A stretch of 64,000 bases of DNA, taken from positions 33,004,888 to 33,068,887 of the forward strand of contig NC_090261.1 in assembly GCF_037325665.1 (NCBI RefSeq). Direction: 5' to 3'. Shown in pieces: positions 45,050 to 55,931 of this stretch. The DNA comes from Littorina saxatilis (Eukaryota; Mollusca; Gastropoda; Littorinimorpha; Littorinidae). How positions within the stretch are numbered: the first letter of the stretch is position 1; each line of letters opens with the position of its first letter. Under the pieces are notes generated by a model. The model was not told the DNA's origin, ran no database searches, and worked only from the letters and a program-made list of their open reading frames with translations. The position numbers were made by a program, and so were the translations under genes.

Positions 45050-45413
45050 GTGTGCACGTTAAAGATCCCACGATTGACAAATATAGGGTCTTTCCTGGCA
45101 AAATTGTATAGGCATAGATAAAAATGTCCACCAAAATACCCGTGTGACTTGGAATAATAGGCCGTGAAAAGTAGGATATGCGCCGAAATGGCTGCGATCT
45201 GCTGGCCGATGTGAATGCGTAATGTATTGTGTAAAAAAAAATTACATCTCACACGGCATAAATAAATCCCTGCACCTTGAATATGTGCGCGATATAAATT
45301 GCAAAAAAACAAAAATAAAGAAATAAAAATAAAAAAAGAAATCCCTGCGCTTGGAACTGTACCCACGGAATACGCGCGATATAAGCATCATATTGATTGA
45401 TTGATTGATAAGG
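45050..45413 (+). mobile_element. Retroelement 3' region with doubled tail and (ATTG)n
   Basis: GTGCACGTTAAAGATCCCACG leads to AAATCCCTGCACCTTGAATA, then an A-rich stretch, then AAATCCCTGCGCTTGGAACT and GCGCGATATAAGC, ending in ATTGATTGATTGAT. The tail motif AAATCCCTGCRCYTKGAA is present twice. From memory this is a common mollusc LINE/SINE 3' end; the family is uncertain. Confidence 0.5.
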
Positions 45414-45825
45414 CGCTTCCTTATATAGGGTGCAACCCCCACTTTTGAGGTAAAATTGAGAAAAACAATCACATTAGGCCCGCACATCAAAGGAAGAATA
45501 CAGAGTGGAAATAGAGATCAAAGGCAGGTCCATCGTGATAACCAGCCGGGTGGCCTTGTTTGCAGACACTGACCTTCTTCCCCATGACCCAGTTTTAGCG
45601 ATGAGAGGTAGTTCCCCTTTCATATCTGAGAGAGGAAACTTTCCCTGCACCGGGGTCAGTGACCGAGTTTAACCTATGGGGCGGTCTCTTTGATGTCTGA
45701 GATGAAACTTGGCCAGGGATTTATATTTTAACAACACATAGGGTGCTTCCGTTCAATAAGCCGCAGGGGTCAAGATTGAGAAAAAAAAGTTGTGCCTCAT
45801 AGTCCGTAAAATACGGTACATATAT
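45414..45825. mobile_element. Repeat fragment ending CCGTAAAATACGGTA
   Basis: It terminates with TCATAGTCCGTAAAATACGG, a common DNA-transposon terminus type. The left end appears cut by the ATTG tail. No coding capacity. Confidence 0.35.
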
Positions 45826-46822
45826 ATGTCATGCATCTCATACAGTTCAATATTGTAAGTTGCTATGCTTTTGTTCGTTATTTCTGCAGCAGCCTTTGCA
45901 CATTTTCTTGTGGGTCAGGCTTGGACTTTCAGCAGTATTATTCAATCTTTTGCTAATCACACTGGACATTGGGGAAGTAATTTACATGTTATGAAGGAAG
46001 CAAGATTGGTTGTGATGGATTGACATTACGCATGTAAATGCATTGGAAGATGCCAAGTGTTCACGGTATATTTGTAATAACCTGAACAGAACTTTTTGTG
46101 TGAAGTTTATTGTTTTGTAATTAAAAAATAAGTTGTACATGTACATAGAAGTTTGCCAAGACTGAATGGTCTAACAACATAATTCTCAGTTTTATATTTA
46201 TTGCTTGTATTTTGATGGAACACATTTGTGTTGTTGTTGTTTTTGTACATACGTGTATTGCTATTTTTGTGTGTGAATATCTCTTGTTTGATTTGGATTT
46301 GTTTTAAGGCAGAGAGAAGTGAACAATTGTAATATGAGAAATGCAAGTTCTTCTTGTCGATCACCTCAGAGAAATGTAATCATTTCAGCTTATTTTTGTA
46401 CTGTGTTTCTTACCCGTTCTTGCGTTAAAATGTATCTCAAGTGATGATAAAGCCAGAGAACAGCCTTTCTGAAAACTGATGTGAGAAAGCTTTCAGTCTA
46501 TCGCAATATAACAATTTAAATAAATATTGATTATTAATATTATTATTAGAAAACAATAGTGTTATTGTTTTTGGATCAAGTCTAAATGTTATCCCCGCTA
46601 CCCCTCCACTTTTCTCTGTTCATGGCATGCATGCTGAGGTGATACAAACTAGAACAAAATACAGATTGATACTGTTTGTTGCTGTTGTTGAGGATGATGC
46701 GATGTGTAATATTATTACTCAGATGTTATTTTGTTGAAGCTTTAGATGTTTTGTTGTTACTGTTAATTGTTGCTTTTCTAGACAATTTATTTTTCTATTC
46801 ATTTTCAGCTAGTGTGAAACTC

Positions 46823-47069
46823 TGTAACTGATATTGTGTGACACAAAAATATACACTGTCTGTGGATGACTCCTGCGCCTGGTGAGTCTCCTTGGTGCTT
46901 TGTAGCGCAGGTGTTGTGATTGGAAATGCTGTGCATTTGAAAGTGAGTCAGAGTGTGTGTCAGTATTGATAGAGAGGAGCATTGGGAATTTTGGTTTTAG
47001 CAGTGCGGTCGTTGCCGATGGTATAAATGTCAGTGTGTAACTGATATTGTGTGACACAAAAATATACAC
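46823..47069 (+). repeat. Templated copy of TECPR2 exon 8/intron 8 DNA between 34-bp direct repeats
   Basis: Bases 46857-47035 match 35103-35209 (last bases of exon 8, donor GTGAGT and intron) joined directly to 36568-36630, without the transposon that separates them today. The copy is bracketed by a perfect 34-bp direct repeat starting TGTAACTGATATTGTGTGAC (46823-46856, 47036-47069). It carries a copied donor site. Confidence 0.85.
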
Positions 47070-47394
47070 GTAAAAAGTTAAAGCATCATTATGTTCACCA
47101 GTGTACGGTATACGTTCTGCATGCATTCGTTTTTTCGTTCCGTTTCAGTGTTTAGCTGTTCTAGCATTGTTTTCTTGTTTTTTTTTAACTTTAATTCGTT
47201 TATTTATTTTTGGCAGCAGAAATTAAATGCCTTGCCTTTCACACTTTCAGTACCGGTACAGGTTTTAATTACGACACAGTTGCACATTTTGTGTTGCAGG
47301 AAAATAGGATTCTGTCTCAAAGGCTAGGAGAGTCATGACAATATACACACATTAGGTATTGATTTTTCTTTTGTCAAAATAGTTATCTCAAGGG

Positions 47395-47416
47395 GTGGGT
47401 GGGGGGGGGGGGGGGT
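47395..47416. repeat. Poly-G run
   Basis: GGGTGGGT followed by about 15 G, downstream of TECPR2. Confidence 0.7.
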
Positions 47417-47791
47417 TGCGTGACAGTTAAATGAAATGAAATGTTTAGAAATAAAAGAGATGAATTGATTACTGTGGTTCTCATAGCTTTTACAGTTTTT
47501 TGTATTGAATATTTATTGAGCAAAACTTGTTCAAAGAAAGAAAGTTTGGTTTGGTTTAGTGGAAAGGAAGGATATGTTAAGTTCTATTCAAGATCTTGAC
47601 TGTAATTGCAAAAGAGTGCTTTTTGATTGTTTCACATGGCCTGTGATATATATAATTGTATTATACATGTATAATAATGAAATGGTGTTGTCATTTGCAC
47701 CGCAACATGTCATGATATCGTTACTGTGTTAAAATTATTCTGTGATGAAATGAGATGTTTTAAGTTTAGGGGCACTTGAGACTCCATTCAG

Positions 47792-47935
47792 ACCCTCCCT
47801 TATCTTCTTCTTGACGTTCGCAGAGGTTACACGATCAGTCCAGCACTGGTGAAGACCCTCCCTTATCTTCTTCTTCTTCTTGGCGTTCGCAGAGGTTACA
47901 CGATCAGTCCAGCACTGGTGAAGACCCTCCCTTAT
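47792..47935. repeat. ~70-bp tandem duplication
   Basis: GTTCGCAGAGGTTACACGAT, then CAGTCCAGCACTGGTGAAGA and CCCTCCCTTAT, occurs twice with TCTTCTTCTTG between. It resembles a duplicated SINE 3' end with a GAA tail on the minus strand. Confidence 0.7.
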
Positions 47936-48440
47936 AATAGTCCCTCTGCTATAAGACCTCATTTTCTCGACGTTTTCTTTGCAGTGTCACTTACGTACCT
48001 TACCTCCACCTACATTTCTTCTTCTTCTGCGTTCGTGGGCTGAAACTCCCACGATTTTTACGTGTATGACCATTTTTACCCCGCCATTTAGGCAGCCATA
48101 CGCCGCTTTCGGAGGAAGCATGCTGGGTATTTTCGTGTTTCTATAACTCACCGAACTCGTGACATGGATTACAGGATCTTTTCCGTGCGCACTTCGACTT
48201 GGTCTTGTGCTTGCGTGTACACACGAAGGGGGATAAGGCACTAGCACGTCTGCACATAAGTTGACCTGGGAGATCGGAAAAATCTCCACCTTAACCCACC
48301 AGGCGCGGCCGGGATTCGAACCCACGACCTTCCGCCTTGGAGGCCGGCGTCTTACCACCAAGCCATTGCACCCGTCACCTCCACCAACAGACTCCCTCTC
48401 TGTTAAGATCTCATTTTGTAAGATTTTAGGGGGTTGTTAA
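47930..48440. mobile_element. AAGACC-type MITE remnant split by SINE C
   Basis: TAATAGTCCCTCTGCTATAA and GACCTCATTTTCT at the left, and ACTCCCTCTCTGTTAAGATC at the right, belong to the AAGACC-type family. The SINE at about 48012-48378 separates them. Confidence 0.45.
48012..48378 (-). mobile_element. tRNA-derived SINE, type C
   Basis: The minus-strand head GGGTGCAATGGCTTGGTGGT plus box B GGGTTCGAATCCCGG, with a TCC-like anticodon loop, is joined to the type A body (CAAGCACAAGACCAAG to GTGGGAGTTTCAGCCCACG) and GAAGAAGAA tail. A short ACCTCCACC target duplication flanks it. Confidence 0.75.
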
Positions 48441-48844
48441 CTAGAGGTACAGCAGTATTCAGATGACGTAATTATGTGCAACTTCCCTTGCAAAGATGGG
48501 ACATTGACTGACGTGTCATTTCAGGGTTGGAATTGTTCATAATTATTTCATGACAATACAAAATATTACATTTACAGTACGTCGACCCACTGGTCTTCTA
48601 AACAGGCAGACAGAGAAACCTATGATACAGATAGTGAACTTATCTCTAAAAATTGTTTCGCTTGCAAGACGCTGGCAAGGCAATCCAAAGATTATTTTTG
48701 TCATACATTTTTTTAAAAAATGGCCATAAATTAAATTAGTTTTGTCATAAATTAAACATTCCAATAACCTACCATTCTTGTTTTTTTAATTGAGAATTTT
48801 GGAGCATAAGCAGTCTATTTGTTTTGGGATTTCTGCCCATTATG

Positions 48845-49010
48845 TCATTTCATATTTTATTGTCCCATCACTTTTGGGTCGCTTCCTTCCTGGAAAGGTA
48901 GAACGTCAAAAAGTATTCTAGCTGCTACCCAGGTGTTTGCCTGTTTATAGGACTTAAGTCAGCTTCATGTCACACCTGCGCTTCTGGCAGATCATGACTA
49001 AGGTATAATT
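48845..49010 (-). mobile_element. Degenerate SINE B fragment
   Basis: TTTATTGTCCCATC, GGGTCGCTTCC, GCTACCCAGGTGT and TCTGGCAGATCATGACTAAGG are diverged inverses of the 3' half of SINE B at 9194-9515. The tRNA head is missing. Confidence 0.5.
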
Positions 49011-49114
49011 TACTGCTCCAAGTGTGCCTCACATTTTTGTGTGATTTAAACAAAATATTTTTGGGTTTTGTTGTTCTTATTTTGAGCTTTGTGTGAAGGA
49101 AATCACGAATAACA

Positions 49115-50069
49115 CTGTAACAGGCAAAGTTTGACAGTGATTCCTCCACGCTTTTAGAGCGCTAACCAGAGATATAGCGTGACATAGCAAAGTGTGTGGC
49201 ACGCACTGTGAGTTCAGCTCACTGACCGGGAATAGTTGATGTTGTAAATCGCAACTAGGGTATTGTTACACTTTACCACTGTCCTTGGACATTGAGGGGT
49301 TGTCCAAGTAATTGGCCGGGAGGGAGGAAGCCCGGATAGATGCGACAGGAAAGCACTTAACAGGTAAATGGAATAAGCATTCGAATATCGCCAGAGTGTT
49401 TATCGCATAAGTTGAATCGACTAACACTGTAAACTGTAAACATAGCAGACAGATATATCTAAGACAAGATGTCCGCTATTTATGTTGTGCAGTGCGTCGT
49501 ATAACCGGTCTGAGAGGGAGATAACGGCCAGATGACAAGAGTGAAGGATCTGAGAAGCCGCCGAAGTATCATAACTCTAGACCAGCATAGCTGAAATTCG
49601 ATGGGATTTCGCGAAGTTATTGCAAGGTTATGGTTGTCCGTATAGTTGGACCATAGAGGCCACAGGACGAAAGGAACTGAGTAGACCGAGGTCGCCAGTG
49701 GAAGGAATTAGTATTCAGATACATTTTCTAGTGAACGGCCATAGACGCTGTGTAATTCTGTGTATGAACAAAGTTAAAATATGTCTATAAGATCTTAAGT
49801 ACATAAGATATATGAGTGTTAAGTAGTCAGAGCAGACGGTGATTTGAGTCTGCCGGAATATGAACTGTAACTGTTTTTCTGACTACACACGAGCCGTGAG
49901 TCGATACCAGTAAAGTAGATATCGTGTGCCTGTGAGTTCACGGACTGTTTGTGTATTTCTCTACATAAGTGAAGGGTAGAGGGTTTTGTTTGTGAAATTG
50001 TGCACGAGATTGTAATCTCGAGTTGTTTTTGCATACAAACCTGTGAGTACCCAATTTTTGAATACCTAA
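49115..50069. mobile_element. Possible solo LTR (fossil)
   Basis: A block of about 950 bp unlike the surrounding AT-rich DNA, beginning TGTAACAGG and ending CTAACA, with a TATA-like zone near 49785-49815 and a GT-rich end. No target duplication was found and no partner LTR is in the window. Family and age unknown; the call is tentative. Confidence 0.25.
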
Positions 50070-51400
50070 CATTTATGTTCATGATTGTGTGTATTTGTGT
50101 GTATGTTTGTCATACCTGTATAATACAGTGGAAGGAACCTACATTTGGAGTTGTGTTTGTTCCTGTATGATAGCGTACTAGCGCATTTGCGTTCATTCAC
50201 ACTTTGAACACATCTTTTCTTTATTTGTGCGATATTGTCAGGCAAGGAAAAATGCAACGGTTTTTTCTCATTTTTACTACAGACAAACAAAAAAACAATT
50301 TTGGTTAGTGTTTGTTTTACTTAAACTTTTTTTTCTTCAAAATGTATATTATTATGTCTCTTGCATATTGATTTTATACACTGAAGGGCTGTTGAATAAA
50401 GGATGAAATAGTAGTTTATCAGACAAATGAAAAGATAGAAAGCCAGTGAAGTGTGTGTGTGTGTGATCAGCAGAGCTTCAAGCCACACAATATATTTTGA
50501 GAAGAGCCACAATTGTGAAGCCTGCACATTTTTTTTTTCAGTTTGTCATTTTTAACTATACAGACGAATCATCATAATGAATACTATTGGTTCTGAAGAG
50601 CATCAAGACATTTACAAGCTCATAAACTGCACTGGCAAACATAGGTAGTTTTTGTAAGAATATATGTTTTGACATAGATGAATTTATGTGAAGCAACAAA
50701 CCAAAGAAAAAATGATTTTGAACAAAATATTTATTGAAACATTGCTTTCTTACTGGCAATTTATACCAAGAGACAAACATGTTTATTTGTGCAAGAAAAA
50801 CGAATAAGAAAAAAGAAAACAAAAAAGATGAACATGCATGGTGTGTTTCAAATGTCTTTGGAATGTTTCACTTCAACACAATGGCAATGATGACAAACAC
50901 ACATACTAACTTAAATTAATACTTATAATGTATTGATCATGACAACATTCTACTTCATGGTGAAAACACATGCACACAAAAACAAAACTAAACATCATAG
51001 CAAAGATAACACGTTAAAACGACACAAAATATTTGTATTTTTTCAGGCGCTTCAAATTAAAACTAAAATTGCTTTTGCACTACCAAAATAGAAAGTGAAT
51101 GGTCAGAGAGAGAGAGAAAACAATCATTCAAATTGTGCAATATGAAAATAATATCTCGGGCATGTTAATATTGTTTTTGGGAAAAACTCCATGTATGATG
51201 TTTTTTGTGAACATCATTTAACTGTGATATTTGTCATTGATTTGAAAATGTGATATTTGTGTTAAAACAGCCCTGAGTAAAATAAGCTGAAGTAGCACAC
51301 GTTTTGAAACGAAAACATTGACATTATGTAACAAACACTATGTCAACAGAATCCTAGCAAGCTGAGCCTGGAATTCAACACTGAAATGAGTTTGACAGGC
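50070..51400. other. AT-rich intergenic DNA
   Basis: No gene, RNA gene or recognisable repeat. Frames are short and low-complexity. Confidence 0.4.
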
Positions 51401-51403
51401 TGC

Positions 51404-51535
51404 CATGAACACACACACACACACACATGCACAGACATACACACACAGATTGACACACACACATGCACAGACATACACACACAGACACACACATGCACAG
51501 ACATACACACACACATACGCATGCACACACACTGC
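51404..51535. repeat. (AC)n minisatellite, unit ACATGCACAGACATACACAC
   Basis: A 20-bp variant of a CA repeat recurs three times within a longer AC array. Frames on either strand (Val/Cys- or Thr/His-rich) are artefacts of the repeat. Confidence 0.85.
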
Positions 51536-51604
51536 ATTTGTATCTGCAATTCATCAAAAAGTTGGCACAAGTACAGAAGAAAGATGGCTCATAAGTGTGA
51601 CATT

Positions 51605-51985
51605 ATTTTTGGACTGAAACTCCCACGTTCACTCATGATTTTGCACAAGTGGGATTTTACGTTTTTACCGCGCCCTTCAGGCAGCCATGCGCGCGCCCTT
51701 CAGGCAGCCATGCGCCACTTTTGGGGGAAGCATGCTGGGTATTTTTGTGTTTCTATAACCCACCAAACTTAGACACGGGTTACAGGATCTTTTCCGTGCG
51801 CACTTGATCTTGTGCTTGTGTGTAACACACAAAAGGGGGATAAGGCACTAGCAGGTCTGCATATATGTTGACCAGGGAGATCGGAATAATCTCCACCCTT
51901 AACCCACCAGGCAGCCGCGATTTGAACTCACAACCTTAGTGATTAAGAGGCTGACGTCTTATCCACTAGGCCACCGCACCCGTCA
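51605..51985 (-). mobile_element. tRNA-derived SINE, type C, diverged
   Basis: The minus-strand head GGGTGCGGTGGCCTAGTGGA with box B GAGTTCAAATC is joined to a type A-like body. A short internal duplication (GCGCCCTTCAGGCAGCCAT) is present. The GAAGAA tail is lost or very short. Confidence 0.6.
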
Positions 51986-52436
51986 AACAGATGTAAACAA
52001 AAGTGCTGTCACTTGTGCAGTTTAACAAGATCAAGTTGTTACAGAAAAGGACAGAAAAGGACAGCAATGTCATTCTCAAGAGACTTCATGGTCCCAAAAT
52101 GCTATGTTTTACACAGACACAACAGGTTCTACAGTAAAATGAAGAAATATAAACTGTTCATTGGCATTTGTACATATTGATCAAGGTAAAAGAGTGGAAA
52201 CTAACACAAGAGATTTCAGGTAGCAATTGTGACCTTCAATCAACGGTTCACTGACTTGTGCATAAAAATCATGTACGAAGCCAATGCTGGAAAGAATGAA
52301 CAAATATTTCCAAATAAAACCAATCATGGCAATCAAGAAAAAGAAATCGAGACATAACGATTTGCATTTAAAAAAAACCATTTTCACATTGTAAACAGTA
52401 GTATACATGTCAATTAATACAATCATAATACTGGTA

Positions 52437-52500
52437 CAGTCAAACCTCCCCTAAGCGACCACCTCTTGATAACGACCACCTGCCCATTTCAACTATTAAC
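52437..52500. mobile_element. Left end of ACGACC-type MITE
   Basis: TACAGTCAAACCTCCCCTAA followed by GCGACCACC and ATAACGACCACC matches the family at 33612-33800. No right end was found; the LINE fragment follows directly. Confidence 0.5.
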
Positions 52501-53950
52501 CCTGGGGAGTCCCCAGATCGGCAGTCTCCACTCTACTTTACCAGGAAGTGGGATGGCTGCCACTGAAAGAGGAATGCCACCTCAGATGTGCACAACTGGC
52601 TGTCAGAATACACTGTGTCCCAAACACGGCAGTGGAAGTATTTACCCCAGACATGGGAGATACCGACCACATGAAAAACAAAGCTCTTGAATCCAAGACT
52701 CATACATACCAAACAGTGCTCCCAATATACAACCATGTGAAGGGCATATGGGAACAGAGTGGCCTGTCCAAGAAAAAGCTGGTTACAGGTGGTACTCTTC
52801 CTTACCCTCCATGGCTGCTTGAAGCCCCAAATCTGATCATGGACTATGGAGACGGCCTCAAAAAGGCAGAAGACCCATTGCAAAAGAAAAGATCGATCAA
52901 CGATTCAAAAGCCACCTACAGGTCTTCACAGATGGTTCGATCCTGCAGTCAGGGGAGGCTGGGTGTGCCTTGTCGATTCCTGGACTTGATATAACACGAA
53001 ATACAAGCTAAACAAGGGGATCAGCATCTTCTCTGCAGAGTTATTTGCTATCTACATGGCCTGCACACTGATAAACGATCTGCCAACCCCACCTCTGTGG
53101 GTGGTCATCCTTACGGACTCAAAATCCTCGTTGCAAGCACTTGCATATGGCACCAAGAACAGAGGAGAGATGCAAACTGAAATTCATTTCTTAGCCCACC
53201 AAATTATGACAAAAGGAACAGACTTTTCCCTCATGTGGCTGCCATCCCACACAGGAATCCGGGGAAATGAAATGGCGGACAGAGCAGCTAAAGCAGCGGC
53301 TATGTCAACCATGCCAGTGACAGACATTCGGCTCTCCTACCAGGAAGCCAAACTGCTGCTAGCCAAGCTAAAAAGAGAGGAAAGAGAGCAGACACTGTCA
53401 CAAACATGTGAAGAGAGAGGATGGATATACACCTCCCCTACATTAGGAAAGGGCACCACCTCCCACCCATGAGCCTGTTGCGTCGCTTGCGCACGGTCAG
53501 CAGCCGCATCTACAGGGACAAGGTAGTCTGCCAGTGTGGCAAGACTGGACACCTCACATACGTGTTTGAAGGTTGTGACACTCTCAAGGAAGAGATGTCT
53601 AGTCTCATCCGCTACAGAAGGGAGGATGCTCTCAGTCTGGGAGACTTTCTCCGCCCACACCCACCACTCGGAGAGAAACCGATGATGGTCTTGGTCACCA
53701 ATCTGTTCACCTCAACTGTTGCGAGCTGGTTCTAGTGTGCTTGCAGCAGACCCAGCACAGCACAGATCCACTTCTGGAATCAATAAGCTAAATGTGTCCC
53801 AAGACACACATTTTGTAGTCCTGGCATCCTGAAAGGCAGAGGCCCCAACCTACAGCCCCTAAAAGACGTAACCTCTTTTGCAGAACATTCTGATGAGCAT
53901 GACTTATGAGACTATTTTACCATGCACTGAATAAAATAAACAACAGTGTT
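52501..53950 (+). mobile_element. LINE fragment with RNase H domain (I-superfamily)
   Basis: Successive plus-strand frames read as the C-terminal part of an ORF2: FTDGSILQSG-like and IFSAEL.A-like pieces, then (53056-53472) ILTDSKSSLQAL and LPSHTGIRGNEMADRAAKAA, the RNase H D/E/D/H landmarks. A tail CQCGKTGHLTYVFEGC zinc-knuckle-like motif follows (53421-53735). The frame changes at least twice, so it is dead. The 3' end is A-rich (AATAAAATAAACAAC). No RT domain. RNase H points to I/R1/Nimb-type LINEs. Confidence 0.75.
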
Positions 53951-54577
53951 AAAAATGATCACACACAAATCAAGTCTTTTCTGTTAAGTCGTGACATGCC
54001 AAATTCAGCAGTCGATCTTCTATCACATACATTAAATTACAGCCACTTTTTCTTCAAACTTTCAGCAGTCTGGGCACGCCAAAAAAAGATTATGCATAAA
54101 CTTCCATAAATTCTTTTGAATTGCACATTTTTTTTAGGTGTTGGTATTGTTGTACAGTGTACATGCATTGTCAGGAAGTGAATGCAACTATGCTGCTGCT
54201 GGGATTTTTATTTATTTTTTTTTTTTTTAACTGCATGAGTATTTTTACAAGCACTGTGGAGAGGACATTTTGATAGAACTCTGAATTCACAAGAACTTGC
54301 ACATCAAGATATATACATTAAAAGATCAGATATAATTATATACATGTAAAAGAAAAAAGTAATCTCTGTCCACGATCAACGACAACCTTTCAATCTGCAG
54401 CAGTCTGTTTATGTCTGAAGAAATAACATGTAAGACTAATTAAACTCTGTGTTAGTAGTCCCTGTACTTCCAAATTACCTGAGACAGTATGCAAACTGCA
54501 AACTCACTGGGAAAAGATTAAAAAAAAAAGTAATAACACTAAAAATAAAAATGAATAAAAACATGACACAACATCAG
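53951..54577. other. AT-rich intergenic DNA
   Basis: Nothing recognisable except poly-T/poly-A stretches. Confidence 0.4.
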
Positions 54578-55931
54578 TTTATTATTTGCAAGAAATAAAA
54601 GAAAAACTTAAAAATATCTACATGTTTTCCATATTTTTCAAGCAGTAATTGCTATACAAACAACTACGGACAGAAGACTGCTGTGCCTGTCAGTGCCTGA
54701 ACTGCTATAAGCTTCTCAGCTTTGTCCAAATCACCCCCTCCCCCTCCCTCTCCAATTCTTCCATGCTCAACATCCATTATCCACCCTATCTACCTGTTCC
54801 TAACTCTTATAAAATCCATCAAGTGTATTTCACACTTCTGCACACATGCAGAGACAGCAATTTGGACTTTGAGCAGTGTGATTAAGTCAATTGCACATTC
54901 CTCCCCAAACCCTTCTACCCACTCCTAACTCCAAAAACCTCCATCAAGTATATTTCACACTCCTGTGCATAGAGGTAGGACTAGGCAGAAGACCGTTGTG
55001 CTCATTAATGCTTGAGCTGCTATCAGCTTCATCGACCCCCTCCCCCCTCCACTCCAACATCCATAACCCACCCCATGATACTCATTCATAACTCCCAAAA
55101 CCTCGGGCATCAAGTATTGTTAGCACTCCTGCCCACAGATACATATAAGGACTAGGCAGAAGACTGCTGTGCTGGTCTATGTTTGAGCTGCTATCAGCTT
55201 CATGGAAAATCCTCCCCCACTACAAAATCCACAACCCACCCCATTTACCCACTCCTAACTCTAAAAACCTCCCTCAAGTATATTTAGCACACATCCGCAA
55301 AGAGGTAGGACTAGACAGAAGACAATTGTGCTGGACAAAGGTTGAACTACTTTAAGCTTTATTAACCACCCACCTTCTCCCACTCCCAAATCCATAACCC
55401 AGCCCATTTACCCACTTTTAACTCTAAAAACCTCCCTCAAGTATATTTAGCACACATGCGCACACAGGTAAGACTAGGCAGAAGACCGCTGTGCTCATCA
55501 ATGTTTGAGCTACTTATCGGCTTCATCGAAAATCCTCCCCACACTGCAAAATATACAACGGGCCACCCCATTTACCCAGTGCTATAACTCCCAAAACCTC
55601 CATCAAGTATATTTAGCATTCCTGCCCACAGAGATACATATATAGAACTAGGCAGAAGACCGCTGTGCTCGTCAATGTTTGAGCTGCTATCAGCTTCATC
55701 AAAAATCCTCCCCTCACTGCAAATCCATCACCCACCCCATTTACCCAGTGCCAACTCCCTCAAGTATATTCAGCACTCCTTCAAACAGAGGTAGCTACTA
55801 GGCAGTCAAGACCGTTGTGCTTGTCTATATTTGAGCTGCTATCAGCTTCATCGACCCCCCTCCCGGACCCCCTCCCCTCCAACGTCCACAACCCACCCTG
55901 AGTTATCCAGTCCTAACTCCCCAAAACTCCC
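54578..55931 (-). repeat. SLC35F6 3' UTR built of ~8 tandem copies of the last coding segment
   Basis: About eight units of 150-175 bp fill the region between the stop codon and an AATAAA on the minus strand (TTTATT at 54578-54583). Landmarks in plus orientation are AGAAGACCGCTGTGCTCGTC, TTTGAGCTGCTATCAGCTTC and CATCAAGTATATTTAGCA, near 55805, 55652, 55477, 55316, 55156 and 54986, with decayed units near 54845 and 54672. The same landmarks occur in the coding end at 55932-56010. Minus-strand translation of good units gives DEADSSSNIDEHSGLLPS, homologous to the encoded tail. Confidence 0.85.

Larger units (their letters stand above)
44037..46530 (+). other. TECPR2: TECPR2 3' UTR and flank
   Basis: No further coding exon seen after the TGA at 44034-44036. 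A good AATAAA lies at 46519-46524 and a second at 47450-47455. The sequence includes a SINE/LINE tail and another repeat fragment at 45050-45830, so the true 3' end may be earlier. Confidence 0.4.

Noticed and set aside
49115-50069. Complete LTR retroelement
   Set aside because: No partner LTR, internal region or target duplication is visible in the window; at most a solo LTR fossil.
54578-55931. Ordinary satellite DNA unrelated to the gene
   Set aside because: Alignment with the last SLC35F6 codons and preserved DEADSSS...LLP reading show derivation from coding sequence.
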